64,000 bases of DNA, from assembly GCA_041690635.1 (NCBI GenBank), contig JAWLGZ010000002.1, positions 812,513 to 876,512 on the forward strand. Reading direction: 5' to 3'. Positions within the stretch are counted from its first letter, which is position 1; every line of letters begins with the position of its first letter. The notes beneath the pieces are model-generated. The model saw nothing but the letters and a program-made list of their open reading frames with translations, had not been told where the DNA came from and made no database searches. The position numbers and the translations under genes are program-made. Of the stretch, positions 14,922-25,773 are shown piece after piece. Source of the stretch: JAWLGZ01 sp041690635. GTDB taxonomy: Bacteria; Pseudomonadota; Gammaproteobacteria; Thiohalomonadales; Thiohalomonadaceae.

Positions 14922-17900
14922 TTAGCCAAGCATAGGTTTCGTGTCCGGTGACGGCTCATCTTCGACCGGCGAACGGCGAGCCCGAACCAGCATGGTGTAG
15001 GCGGTGGGGATGACGAACAGGGTGAGCAGCGTCCCCAGCAGCAGCCCGCCGACGATGACCCAGCCGATGGGCTGACGGCTTTCGGCACCGGCGCCGGTGG
15101 CGAGCGCCAGCGGCACGGCGCCGAGCACCATGGCGCCGGTGGTCATGAGGATGGGGCGCAGGCGGAGGCTGGCGGCCTCCACCACCGCATCGGTGATCGC
15201 CACGCCCTTGTCGCGGAGCTGGTTGGAGAACTCCACGATAAGGATGCCGTGCTTGGTGATGAGCCCGACCAGCATCACCAGTCCGATCTGGCTGTAGACA
15301 TTAAGCGTCCCTCCGGTGAAATCAAGCGCCAGCAGGGCACCGGTCATGGCCAGCGGCACCGTCAGCATGATCACCAGCGGGCCGATGAAGCTCTCGAACT
15401 GGGCCGACAGCACCAGGTAGATGAAGACGAGGGCGAGCACGAAGGTGAGATAGAGCGTGGCGCCCGATTCGCGGAACTCCAGCGACTGCCCCGCCAGTTC
15501 GGTGCGCACACTGCCGTCGAACAGCTCCGCCGCGGACTGCTCCATGAAGTCGAGCGCCTGGCCCAGGGTGTAGCCCTCGGCGATGTTGGCGGTGATGACC
15601 GCGGCGCGCAGGCGGTTGTAGTGGTTCAGCTCCTTCGGTGCCACCGTCTCCTCCACGGAGATCAGGTTGGCGAGCTGCACCAGCTGCCCCTCCCGGTTGC
15701 GCACATAGATGGCGCTGAGGTCGTCCGGCGTGCGCCGCTGTTCGTCGTCGATCTTGACGATGACGTCGTACTGCTCGCCCGCCTGCCGGAAGCGGGTGAC
15801 CTGACGTCCGCCGAGCAGTGTCTCCAGGGTGCGGCCGACACTGTCCACCGCCACGCCGACATCCGCCGCCTTGTCCCGATCGAGACGGACATTGAGCTGC
15901 GGCTTGTCCAGCTTGAGGTCCGAGTCGACGTTGAGCAGTCCGGGGTTGGCGCGCGCCTCCGTGAGCAGTTGGCCGACCAGTTCATCCAGCCGCTCGTAGG
16001 AGTTCGCCTGCACCACGAACTGGACCGGCGGGTTGCGGAAGCTCTGCCCCAGGGAGGGCGGATTGATGGGGAAGGCGCGCACCCCCACCAGCTGCTGCAT
16101 CTGCGGGAAGAGGGAGCCGGCGATCGCCTGCTGGCTGCGCTCCCGTTCGCTCCACGGCTTCAGGTTGACGAAGGAGAAGGCGGTATTGACCGGGTTGGGC
16201 CGCTCCAGCCCCGGCGCCACCACCATGAAGTAGCGCTCCACCTCGGGGATCTCCGCATAGATCTGCTCCATCTCGCGGGCGTAACGGTCGGTGTACTCGA
16301 GGGTGGCCCCCTCCGGTGCCAGCATGACGCCGATGATGAAACCGCGATCCTCCAGCGGCGCCAGCTCGGAGTTGAGCCGCGAGAAGGAGAACACCGCCGC
16401 CACTGCCGTGATCAGGAACACCATCACCACCGCCCAGCGCATCTCGAGGGTGCGCACCAGCGCCCGTCGATAATGCTCGCGCAGGCCGTCCAGACCCCGC
16501 TCCATCCAGTTGTAGATGGCGCCGTGCCGCTCGCCGGTGTGGAGGATCTTCGAGCACATCATCGGCGTGAGGGTAAGGGCGACGAAACCGGACACCAGCA
16601 CCGCCGCCGCCACGGTGAGCGCGAACTCGGTGAACAGCCGTCCGGTGTTGCCGGTCATGAAGCCGAGCGGCAGGAACACCGCGGTCAGGGTGAGCGTCAT
16701 CGCCAGTACCGCGAAGCCGATTTCGCGGCTCCCCTCCAGCGCCGCTTTGAACGGCGTCATTCCCTCCTCCACGTGGCGGTGGATGTTCTCCAGCATGACA
16801 ATGGCGTCGTCCACCACCAGGCCGATGGCGAGCACCAGGCCGAGCAGGGTCAGGACATTGATGGAGAAGCCGAGGGCGTGGAGAAAGATGAAGGCGCCAA
16901 TCAGCGACACCGGGATGGTGACGAACGGGATCAGGGTGGCGCGGAACGAACGCAGGAAGGCGAAGATCACCAGCACCACCAGGATCAGCGCCTCGACCAT
17001 CGTCTTGTAGACGGCGTTGATCGACTCCTCGATGAAGATGGAGCGGTCGAAGGCGACCGCCAGCCGCATCCCCTCCGGCATGCTCGCCTGAATCGAAGGC
17101 ACCTCGGCGCGCACCGCGCGCGCCACCTCCAGGGTGTTGGCGGTGGACTGCTTGACCACACCGATACCGATGGCGGACTCGCCGTTGACCCGCACCGCGT
17201 TGCGGTCGTCGGCGGCACCGATCGCCGCCCGGCCGATGTCCCGCAGGCGGACCGGATAGCCGTTCACCTGGCGGATGATCAGGTCGTCGAACTCCTCGGG
17301 GGTGCGCAGGTCGGTGACGGTGAGCACGCTGAACTCCCGATCGCGGCTCTCCACCCGCCCGGAGGGCACCTCCAGGTTCTGCTGCCGCAGGGCGTCCTCC
17401 ACATCCTGCACGGTGATGCCGTAGGCGGCGAGCCGGTCCCGGTCCAGCCACAGGCGCATGGCATACCGCCGCTCACCGCCGATGGTGACACTCGCCACAC
17501 CGGGCAGCGTCTGCAGTTGATCCACCACGTAGCGGTCGGCGTAGTCGGTAATCTCCAGCGGCGAGTGGCGATCGCTGGAGAAGGCCATCCACAGGATCGG
17601 CTGGGCGTCCGCCTCGATCTTGGCTACCACCGGGGTGTCCGCCTCCTCCGGCAGCCGCCCGACCACCCGCGCCACCCGGTCGCGCACGTCGGCGGCACCC
17701 GCATCGGGGTCGCGGGTCTGCAGGAACTCGACCGTGATCTGGCTCACCTCCTCGCGGCTGACCGATTTCATGGTCTTGATCCCCTCGATGCCGGCGAGGG
17801 AGTCCTCCAGCGGCTGGGTGACCTGGCTCTCCATGATCTCGGCGCTGGCGCCGGTGTAGACGGTGCGCACGGAGACCACCGGCGCATCGATGTCCGGGTA

Positions 17901-18008
17901 TTCGCGGACGGTGAGCCGGTCGTAGCTGATGAAGCCGACCAGCACGATCATGAGGCTCATCACGGTGGCCAGGACCGGCCGCCGGATGGAGAGGGTGGAG
18001 ATGATCAC
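14922..18008 (-). CDS. RND-family efflux transporter, inner-membrane permease (HAE1/AcrB-like)
   Basis: This 1028-residue protein is a full-length RND proton antiporter. It begins MIISTLSIRRPVLATVMSLM (helix 1), has large periplasmic loops, and carries the proton-relay pair in GLVVDDAIVMLENIHRHVEE. The second half repeats the fold (GLVMLVGLITKHGILIVEFS). The start is GTG 18008, one base after the stop of the adaptor gene, so the two are coupled. No outer-membrane TolC-type gene is present nearby. Sequence resembles MdtB/MexF-class multidrug pumps, but substrate cannot be assigned. Confidence 0.93.
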   Translation of the reverse strand: MIISTLSIRRPVLATVMSLMIVLVGFISYDRLTVREYPDIDAPVVSVRTVYTGASAEIMESQVTQPLEDSLAGIEGIKTMKSVSREEVSQITVEFLQTRDPDAGAADVRDRVARVVGRLPEEADTPVVAKIEADAQPILWMAFSSDRHSPLEITDYADRYVVDQLQTLPGVASVTIGGERRYAMRLWLDRDRLAAYGITVQDVEDALRQQNLEVPSGRVESRDREFSVLTVTDLRTPEEFDDLIIRQVNGYPVRLRDIGRAAIGAADDRNAVRVNGESAIGIGVVKQSTANTLEVARAVRAEVPSIQASMPEGMRLAVAFDRSIFIEESINAVYKTMVEALILVVLVIFAFLRSFRATLIPFVTIPVSLIGAFIFLHALGFSINVLTLLGLVLAIGLVVDDAIVMLENIHRHVEEGMTPFKAALEGSREIGFAVLAMTLTLTAVFLPLGFMTGNTGRLFTEFALTVAAAVLVSGFVALTLTPMMCSKILHTGERHGAIYNWMERGLDGLREHYRRALVRTLEMRWAVVMVFLITAVAAVFSFSRLNSELAPLEDRGFIIGVMLAPEGATLEYTDRYAREMEQIYAEIPEVERYFMVVAPGLERPNPVNTAFSFVNLKPWSERERSQQAIAGSLFPQMQQLVGVRAFPINPPSLGQSFRNPPVQFVVQANSYERLDELVGQLLTEARANPGLLNVDSDLKLDKPQLNVRLDRDKAADVGVAVDSVGRTLETLLGGRQVTRFRQAGEQYDVIVKIDDEQRRTPDDLSAIYVRNREGQLVQLANLISVEETVAPKELNHYNRLRAAVITANIAEGYTLGQALDFMEQSAAELFDGSVRTELAGQSLEFRESGATLYLTFVLALVFIYLVLSAQFESFIGPLVIMLTVPLAMTGALLALDFTGGTLNVYSQIGLVMLVGLITKHGILIVEFSNQLRDKGVAITDAVVEAASLRLRPILMTTGAMVLGAVPLALATGAGAESRQPIGWVIVGGLLLGTLLTLFVIPTAYTMLVRARRSPVEDEPSPDTKPMLG

Positions 18009-18009
18009 G

Positions 18010-19044
18010 TTACGGCTCCAGTGTGGCGCTGCGGACCTCGACGGCCGCCCCGTCGCGCAGCTTCAGCTGCCCGTCGGTGACCACCACATCGCCGATGCCC
18101 ACCCCTTCCAGAATCTCCACATCGCCCGCGCGGCGCACCCCCAGCCTCACCGGCGTCATCACCGCCCGGCCCTCCTGCACCCGATAGACGAATCGGCGAT
18201 CGCCGCGCGGGACGATGGCCGACTCGGACACCACCGGCGCATCGGCACGCTCCTCCAGCACCAGGCGCACGCGGGCGAAGCTGCCCGGCCGCAGCCGATG
18301 CTCCGGATTGGGGACCAGCGCCCGCAACCCGATGGTACGGGTGGCCTCGTCCACCGAGGAGTCGATGGCGTAGAGTTCGCCGGTAAAACGCTCCCCCGGC
18401 AGGGCGTCCACCTCCACCGTGACCGCCTGCCCCGCGCGGATGCGGGCGAGGTGGGTTTCGGGTACGCGGAAATCGAGCTTGAGCGGCTCGAGCTTCTCCA
18501 GACGGAACACATCATCCCCGGGGCGCAGATAGGCGCCGGGGCTCACCCTACGCAGACCGAGCACACCGTCGAAAGGCGCCCGGAGCACCGATTTCTCCAG
18601 CCGCACCCGATCCAGCTGCTCCCGCGCCTTGGCCTCGGCCAGGCGAGCCGAGGCCTCGTCATAGGCCTGCACGCTGGCCAGTTTCTTGTCCTGCAGATCG
18701 GCGGCCCGGCCATAGGTCAATTCCGCCAACCTCACCTCGGCACGGGTCGCCTCCAGTTGGGCACGGAACTCCTTGTCATCCAGACGCACCAGCACGGCCC
18801 CCGCCTCGACCGCCTGTCCCTCCTCCACCTCGATCGACAGCACACGGCCGGCGATCTCGGGGCGGATGGTGATGGACTCGGCGGCACGCAGCGAACCCAC
18901 CCCAGAAATTTCCAACCGCACGGTGTCGCCACGAACGGTGGCCGCAGTGACCGGTGACGCCTGTTCACCCGTGGCCTGGGCAGCCAAAGGGAGGGCAACG
19001 ACGGAGAGCCAGGCAAGGCCCAGCAACGTATGGGTTCTTCTCAT
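18010..19044 (-). CDS. RND efflux periplasmic adaptor (membrane fusion protein)
   Basis: This 344-residue HlyD/AcrA-family adaptor bridges the RND permease and an outer-membrane channel. It has a signal peptide (LLGLAWLSVVALPLAAQA), a lipoyl half (IRPEIAGRVLSIEVEEGQAV), a helical hairpin (about 90-150) and the second lipoyl half (LRAPFDGVLGLRRVSPGAYL), then beta-barrel and membrane-proximal regions. I chose ATG 19044 since it opens directly on the signal peptide; an in-frame extension to 19254 would cross the promoter. It is the first gene of the operon, behind a TATAAT promoter overlapped by a palindrome. Confidence 0.92.
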   Translation of the reverse strand: MRRTHTLLGLAWLSVVALPLAAQATGEQASPVTAATVRGDTVRLEISGVGSLRAAESITIRPEIAGRVLSIEVEEGQAVEAGAVLVRLDDKEFRAQLEATRAEVRLAELTYGRAADLQDKKLASVQAYDEASARLAEAKAREQLDRVRLEKSVLRAPFDGVLGLRRVSPGAYLRPGDDVFRLEKLEPLKLDFRVPETHLARIRAGQAVTVEVDALPGERFTGELYAIDSSVDEATRTIGLRALVPNPEHRLRPGSFARVRLVLEERADAPVVSESAIVPRGDRRFVYRVQEGRAVMTPVRLGVRRAGDVEILEGVGIGDVVVTDGQLKLRDGAAVEVRSATLEP

Positions 19045-19111
19045 GAGTCCACTCGATATAAAGGCTCCGAGCAGGAGCGACAAAAAACCGGGGGCTGGAC
19101 GAACGCCAGAA

Positions 19112-19128
19112 AATGACCGCCGGTCATT
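19112..19128 (-). promoter_or_regulatory. Palindromic operator overlapping the RND operon promoter
   Basis: AATGACCG and CGGTCATT form a perfect 8+1+8 palindrome. It overlaps the TATAAT -10 hexamer of the efflux operon by three bases. The form and placement fit a TetR-family repressor site, the usual regulator of RND pumps; no such regulator gene is in the window. Confidence 0.65.
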
Positions 19129-19156
19129 ATAGATGGCACTTGTACCGTCAGTGCAA
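19126..19156 (-). promoter_or_regulatory. Promoter of the RND efflux operon
   Basis: On the minus strand a perfect TATAAT (19131-19126) lies about 85 bases before the adaptor ATG. The best -35 candidate is TTGCAC (19156-19151) with a long 19-base spacer, a spacing typical of promoters weakened or regulated by an operator. Confidence 0.6.
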
Positions 19157-19158
19157 GG

Positions 19159-19353
19159 CCCACCAGAGCACCGAACAGCTAAACCGAGCGTTGCATATTC
19201 ACCTTGCCCGCAGGAGCCCGGCCCTCCGGGCGAAGAGCGGCAAAGCCGCTTCACTAGGGGCCCGTAGGCCCATTCGCCCGCGGGGGCGGGCTCCTACAGC
19301 TGGCGGGCTTTTAAAGACAACGTTCCATTTACCTGTTCGGCGCTCTAGGGTGG
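19159..19353. mobile_element. MITE-like element with about 35-bp imperfect terminal inverted repeats, containing a REPIN
   Basis: The left end (19159-19193) reads CCACCAGAGCACCGAACAG and continues to GCGTTG; the right end (19318-19353) is its inverse, starting CAACGTTCC and ending CTCTAGGGTGG, with several mismatches and small gaps. The interior holds two inverted GTAGGAGC-type REP units: CGCAGGAGCCCGG near 19206 and GGCGGGCTCCTACAGC near 19287-19302. No coding frame is present. Confidence 0.55.
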
Positions 19354-19376
19354 TCGACTGCCCTTAATCGAGGCCT

Positions 19377-19418
19377 GAAAAAGAGGAAGGCCCGTGTCGA
19401 TATGTCGAACGGGCCTTC
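19377..19418 (-). terminator. Terminator after ssb
   Basis: On the minus strand GAAGGCCCGT (19418-19409) pairs with ACGGGCCTTC (19395-19386), followed by CTCTTTTTC. It lies about 50 bases beyond the ssb stop. Confidence 0.82.
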
Positions 19419-19468
19419 GGGGGGTGTTGCGGATCGGGCTGCCGGCGCCCCAATGTTAGCTGCGATCG

Positions 19469-19972
19469 CTAGAACGGGATGTCGTCATCGAAATCGTCGA
19501 AGCTGCCGCCCTGCTGGCTGCCGCCGGACGGCTGAGCACCACCGCCCTGTTTTCCACCCTCCTGATTACCGCCGCCGAAGCCACCCTGCGAGCCGCCGCG
19601 ATCCTGATTGAAATCGGCGCTGCCGCCGCTGCCGCCGCGGCCCCCGAGCATCTGCATCTCGTTGGCGACGATCTCGGTGGTGTAGCGATCCTGACCGTCC
19701 TGCCCCTGCCACTTGCGGGTCTGCAACTTGCCTTCGATGTAGATCTGAGACCCTTTGCGCAGGTATTCGCCGGCAATCTCGCCCAGGCGGCCGTACATCA
19801 CCACCCGATGCCACTCAGTGCGTTCCTGGGTGTCGCCGGTCTGCTTGTCGCGCCACTGTTCAGTGGTGGCCAGACGGACGTTGGCCACGGCATTGCCGTT
19901 GGGCATGTAACGCACCTCCGGATCGGCGCCGAGATTGCCGACCAGAATGACCTTGTTGACTCCTCGTGCCAT
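19469..19972 (-). CDS. ssb: Single-stranded DNA-binding protein
   Basis: This 167-residue SSB has an N-terminal OB fold (MARGVNKVILVGNLGADPEV, TEWHRVVMYGRLGEIAGEYL, YIEGKLQTRKWQGQDGQD). A Gly/Gln-rich linker follows, and the acidic tip DFDDDIPF recruits repair and replication partners. It coats ssDNA in replication, recombination and repair. It is downstream of a yajR-like gene and close to uvrA, a modified version of the conserved divergent ssb-uvrA pair. Confidence 0.97.
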   Translation of the reverse strand: MARGVNKVILVGNLGADPEVRYMPNGNAVANVRLATTEQWRDKQTGDTQERTEWHRVVMYGRLGEIAGEYLRKGSQIYIEGKLQTRKWQGQDGQDRYTTEIVANEMQMLGGRGGSGGSADFNQDRGGSQGGFGGGNQEGGKQGGGAQPSGGSQQGGSFDDFDDDIPF

Positions 19973-20031
19973 GAACTCGTCTCCGGTTACGTTGTGTTCG
20001 AAGTGCCTTTCCTGGCCGGCCCCATTGTATA

Positions 20032-21396
20032 TCAGGCGGCGGAGAACCGCTCCAGCGCCGCCGAATCGAGTCTTTTGCCGTCTACCCGCAGGTAGGCGAC
20101 CCCCTCCTCCACGCTGATGACCACCTCAGCCACGCCCGGCACGCCGGCCAGCTCTGCATGCAGGCGACCCGCCGCGACGGCATCGACCGGCCCCACGTGA
20201 ACCAGCCGGGTGGTGAGGTACCTGGGTTTTCGCATGGAGGCGGCGTAGAGCCACCACAGCCCAACTGCGGTAGCGCCGAACAGGAGTACCGCGGTATTGC
20301 CGTGCGCCCCATGCAGCCACCCCCCGGCGGCCCCGCCGATAAAGGCGCCGGCAAATTGTGAACTGCTGTAGACCCCCATGGCGGTCCCCTTGGCCTCGAC
20401 CGGGGCGAGCTTCGAGACCAGCGACGGCAGCGTCGCCTCGAGCACGTTGAACGCGGTAAAGAAGAGCCAGATGCAGGCGATCAGGACCGTCAGGCTGCCG
20501 CCGGACCAGGCCGAACCCAGTTGCGCGAGACCCAGCGCCGCCACCGCCCCGAGGAACACCGGCTTCATCTTCTGCCGCGACTCGGCGACGATAATGAACG
20601 GCACCATGGCCGCAATGGCCAGCACCATCACCGGGAGATAGACCAGCCAGTGGTCTGCCGGTGCCAGACCGGCGGCACGCAGTTCCAGCGGGATCACCAC
20701 GAAGCTCGCCGTCAGCACCATGTGCAGCACCAGAATCCCGACATTGAGCCGCAGCAGCTCACCATCCCGCAGCACGCGGGCGAACTGGGCGGGGGCGGTC
20801 CCTGCGTCGCCGTGAAAACGGCTCCTCTCCGGCCGGGGCACCACGAACAGCACGATACCGATGCCGCCGAGGGCAAGCAGGGCGGTGAGCCAGAAGATAC
20901 CCGGGACCCCGACCAGCTGATTGAGAATGGGGCCGAGCACCATGGCCGCAACGAAGGCGAGGCCGATGCTCATGCCGATGATCGCCATCGCCTTGGTCCG
21001 GTGCTCCTCACGGGTGAGGTCGGCCGCCAGGGCCATGACCGCCGCTGCGACGGCACCGGCGCCCTGCAGCGCGCGGCCGGCGATCACACCTGTAATGGTG
21101 TCGGCGGTGGCCGCCACCACGCTGCCGATGGCGAAGATCAGCAGCCCGCCGACGATCACCGGCTTGCGTCCCACCCGATCCGAGAGCATGCCGAACGGAA
21201 TCTGCAGTCCCGCCTGCGTCAGCCCGTAGATACCGATGGCGAGCCCGACCAGAAAAGGGGTCACCCCCGCCAGCTCTTCGGCGTAGAGCGCGAAGACCGG
21301 GAGGATCATGAACAGCCCCAGCATGCGCAGGGCAAAGATGGCGGAGAGGGAAAGGGCGGCGCGGCGCTCGCGCGGCGTCATGGCGGAAAGCTGCAT
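20032..21396 (-). CDS. YajR-like MFS transporter with C-terminal YAM domain
   Basis: This 454-residue major facilitator has 12 predicted helices, motif A GMLSDRVGRKPVIVGG between helices 2 and 3, and ALQGAGAVAAAVMALAADLT in helix 5. The last 65 or so residues (about 388-454, VHVGPVDAVAAGRLHAELAG then VSVEEGVAYLRVDG) form a small ferredoxin-like fold like the YAM domain of E. coli YajR, which is also 454 residues. ATG 21396 is preferred; ATG 21381 (MTPRERR) is an alternative. Substrate is unknown. It separates ssb from divergent uvrA. Confidence 0.85.
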   Translation of the reverse strand: MQLSAMTPRERRAALSLSAIFALRMLGLFMILPVFALYAEELAGVTPFLVGLAIGIYGLTQAGLQIPFGMLSDRVGRKPVIVGGLLIFAIGSVVAATADTITGVIAGRALQGAGAVAAAVMALAADLTREEHRTKAMAIIGMSIGLAFVAAMVLGPILNQLVGVPGIFWLTALLALGGIGIVLFVVPRPERSRFHGDAGTAPAQFARVLRDGELLRLNVGILVLHMVLTASFVVIPLELRAAGLAPADHWLVYLPVMVLAIAAMVPFIIVAESRQKMKPVFLGAVAALGLAQLGSAWSGGSLTVLIACIWLFFTAFNVLEATLPSLVSKLAPVEAKGTAMGVYSSSQFAGAFIGGAAGGWLHGAHGNTAVLLFGATAVGLWWLYAASMRKPRYLTTRLVHVGPVDAVAAGRLHAELAGVPGVAEVVISVEEGVAYLRVDGKRLDSAALERFSAA

Positions 21397-21444
21397 GGAA
21401 TTCGGATTCCGCTGGGGCGACCGCGGGGATAGTTCTGGCCGCTT

Positions 21445-21472
21445 TTGCGTCTTATTAGAGAAGGCGTATATT
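21445..21472 (+). promoter_or_regulatory. Possible promoter of uvrA
   Basis: TTGCGT (21445-21450), 16 bases, then TATATT (21467-21472), 30 bases before the uvrA ATG. No LexA box was recognised. Confidence 0.4.
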
Positions 21473-21501
21473 AGCAGGTTTCCCCGGCTTTCTTGCAACG
21501 C

Positions 21502-24324
<2,823 letters not shown>

Positions 24325-24359
24325 AGAGCACGGCCCAGAGGCAGCATATATATAGATAG

Positions 24360-24387
24360 TTGATGGCATGAGCTTGTTTGATATAGT
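24360..24387 (+). promoter_or_regulatory. Promoter of the TPR/beta-barrel and FecR-domain genes
   Basis: TTGATG (24360-24365), 16 bases, then TATAGT (24382-24387), about 95 bases before the ATG at 24482. Confidence 0.5.
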
Positions 24388-24481
24388 AGCCCTGATGGCG
24401 AATCATGCGCCCGCCGTCGTGACAAGCCGTTAGAAAAACAACAACGGCGCGAGAAGCTTCTCTTGTTGGGGGTTACAGCTC

Positions 24482-25762
24482 ATGTCTTGCTGGAAGCATT
24501 GGCTTCTTCTTTTTCCCGTGATGGCGAGCAGTACGATCGCCTTGGCGGCGGAGAGCCATCCCGCCGAATCGACGCCCGATACCCGGTTCGCCTTCGAACT
24601 CGCGATGCAGGATCGGGACGACGGAAACCTCGGTGCCGCCATCGAGGCGTTCAAGTCGGTGCTGCAAACCCATCCGAACCTGAATCGCGTTCGGCTGGAG
24701 TTGGCGGTCGCCTACTACCAGGCGCTCGACTTCCTGCGCGCACGCGAGGAAGCCGAGGCGGTGCTTCACGACCCAGCCACACCGGAAGAAGTGAAGGCGC
24801 GGGTGCAAGCTTTTCTCGATCAGGTGGAAACGGCCAGCAGACCGCACAAATTTACGCCGTACATCTCCATCGGGACACTCTATGACAGCAACGTCAACGC
24901 GGGCCCCGATAATGGTACTTTTCCGATCCCGGGTGGCACCATCACCCTGATCCCTGAGGCTACCGAACGCCGGGATGGTGCACTGAACCTCAATGTGGGA
25001 ATCACTCACCGCTATCTCTTCCCGGAGACCGTGGCCGCGGGCAGAGACCGTGCCGCCCTGCTGTGGTTGAGCCAAGCAAGTCTTTATACGCTCCAGCATT
25101 TCGAGGAGAACGATCGGAATCTGGATATAGCCACCCTCAGTACCGGTCCCTCCTGGATCGTCGCCCGCCGCTGGCGGGCACGCGCCAATCTGGGTATCAA
25201 CCACCTGAGGCTTGGTTCCAGTCGATATGCGGTCTACTACAGCCTGAACCCCGCCGTAACCTGGTCACTCCGAAATCAGCGCACCGAGTTGACCGCCGAT
25301 CTGCTGGTACAGAAACAGGACTACTTCCGCAGCGCAGAGCAAGGTCGTGACGGTACCTACACCCTTGCCGGCTTCGCTGCTGACCACCTGCTTCGTGGGG
25401 AAAAGCTCTCGACCCATGTGGCTTTAAGGGGCTTCAACATGAGCGCCGACGCAGAGCGTTTCAGCTATGACGGCGGTGAGTTTGTATTCGGGGTCAATTG
25501 GCTGGCAAGTGAGAACACCACCCTCTATGGGCGTGTCGCCCGCCGCTGGACAGACTACGACGGGGCCGAACCGGCATTCGCACGGGCACGCGAGGATGAA
25601 CAGGATCGGATTTCGGTCGGAGTCACCCACTCCCTTTCGCAAGGACCCCTCGCCGGATGGATGGTTCGCGGAACGGTGACCCACACCGATAACCGCTCCA
25701 ACCTGGGTGTGTACGACTTCGCGCGGGATCAGGTGGGAATAACACTCGAGCGCACTTTCTGA
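24482..25762 (+). CDS. Outer-membrane TPR/beta-barrel protein (SLAM/DUF560-like)
   Basis: This 426-residue protein has a signal peptide (MSCWKHWLLLFPVMASSTIA). TPR-type helical repeats follow at about 33-120 (FELAMQDRDDGNLGAAIEAF, VRLELAVAYYQALDFLRARE). A predicted beta-barrel spans about 125-426 and starts YISIGTLYDSNVNAGPDNGT. It ends in Phe (VGITLERTF), the usual outer-membrane-protein C-terminus. This layout matches the surface lipoprotein assembly modifier (DUF560) superfamily, which exports partners to the cell surface. The FecR-domain gene starts 11 bases later and is the obvious candidate partner. Confidence 0.75.
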   Translation: MSCWKHWLLLFPVMASSTIALAAESHPAESTPDTRFAFELAMQDRDDGNLGAAIEAFKSVLQTHPNLNRVRLELAVAYYQALDFLRAREEAEAVLHDPATPEEVKARVQAFLDQVETASRPHKFTPYISIGTLYDSNVNAGPDNGTFPIPGGTITLIPEATERRDGALNLNVGITHRYLFPETVAAGRDRAALLWLSQASLYTLQHFEENDRNLDIATLSTGPSWIVARRWRARANLGINHLRLGSSRYAVYYSLNPAVTWSLRNQRTELTADLLVQKQDYFRSAEQGRDGTYTLAGFAADHLLRGEKLSTHVALRGFNMSADAERFSYDGGEFVFGVNWLASENTTLYGRVARRWTDYDGAEPAFARAREDEQDRISVGVTHSLSQGPLAGWMVRGTVTHTDNRSNLGVYDFARDQVGITLERTF

Positions 25763-25773
25763 GGAGTTGGGAG

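Noticed and set aside
15249..18080. Long plus-strand open frame opposite the RND permease
   Set aside because: Its composition is His/Arg/Gly-rich, as expected from antisense of a high-GC gene; the RND protein on the other strand is complete.
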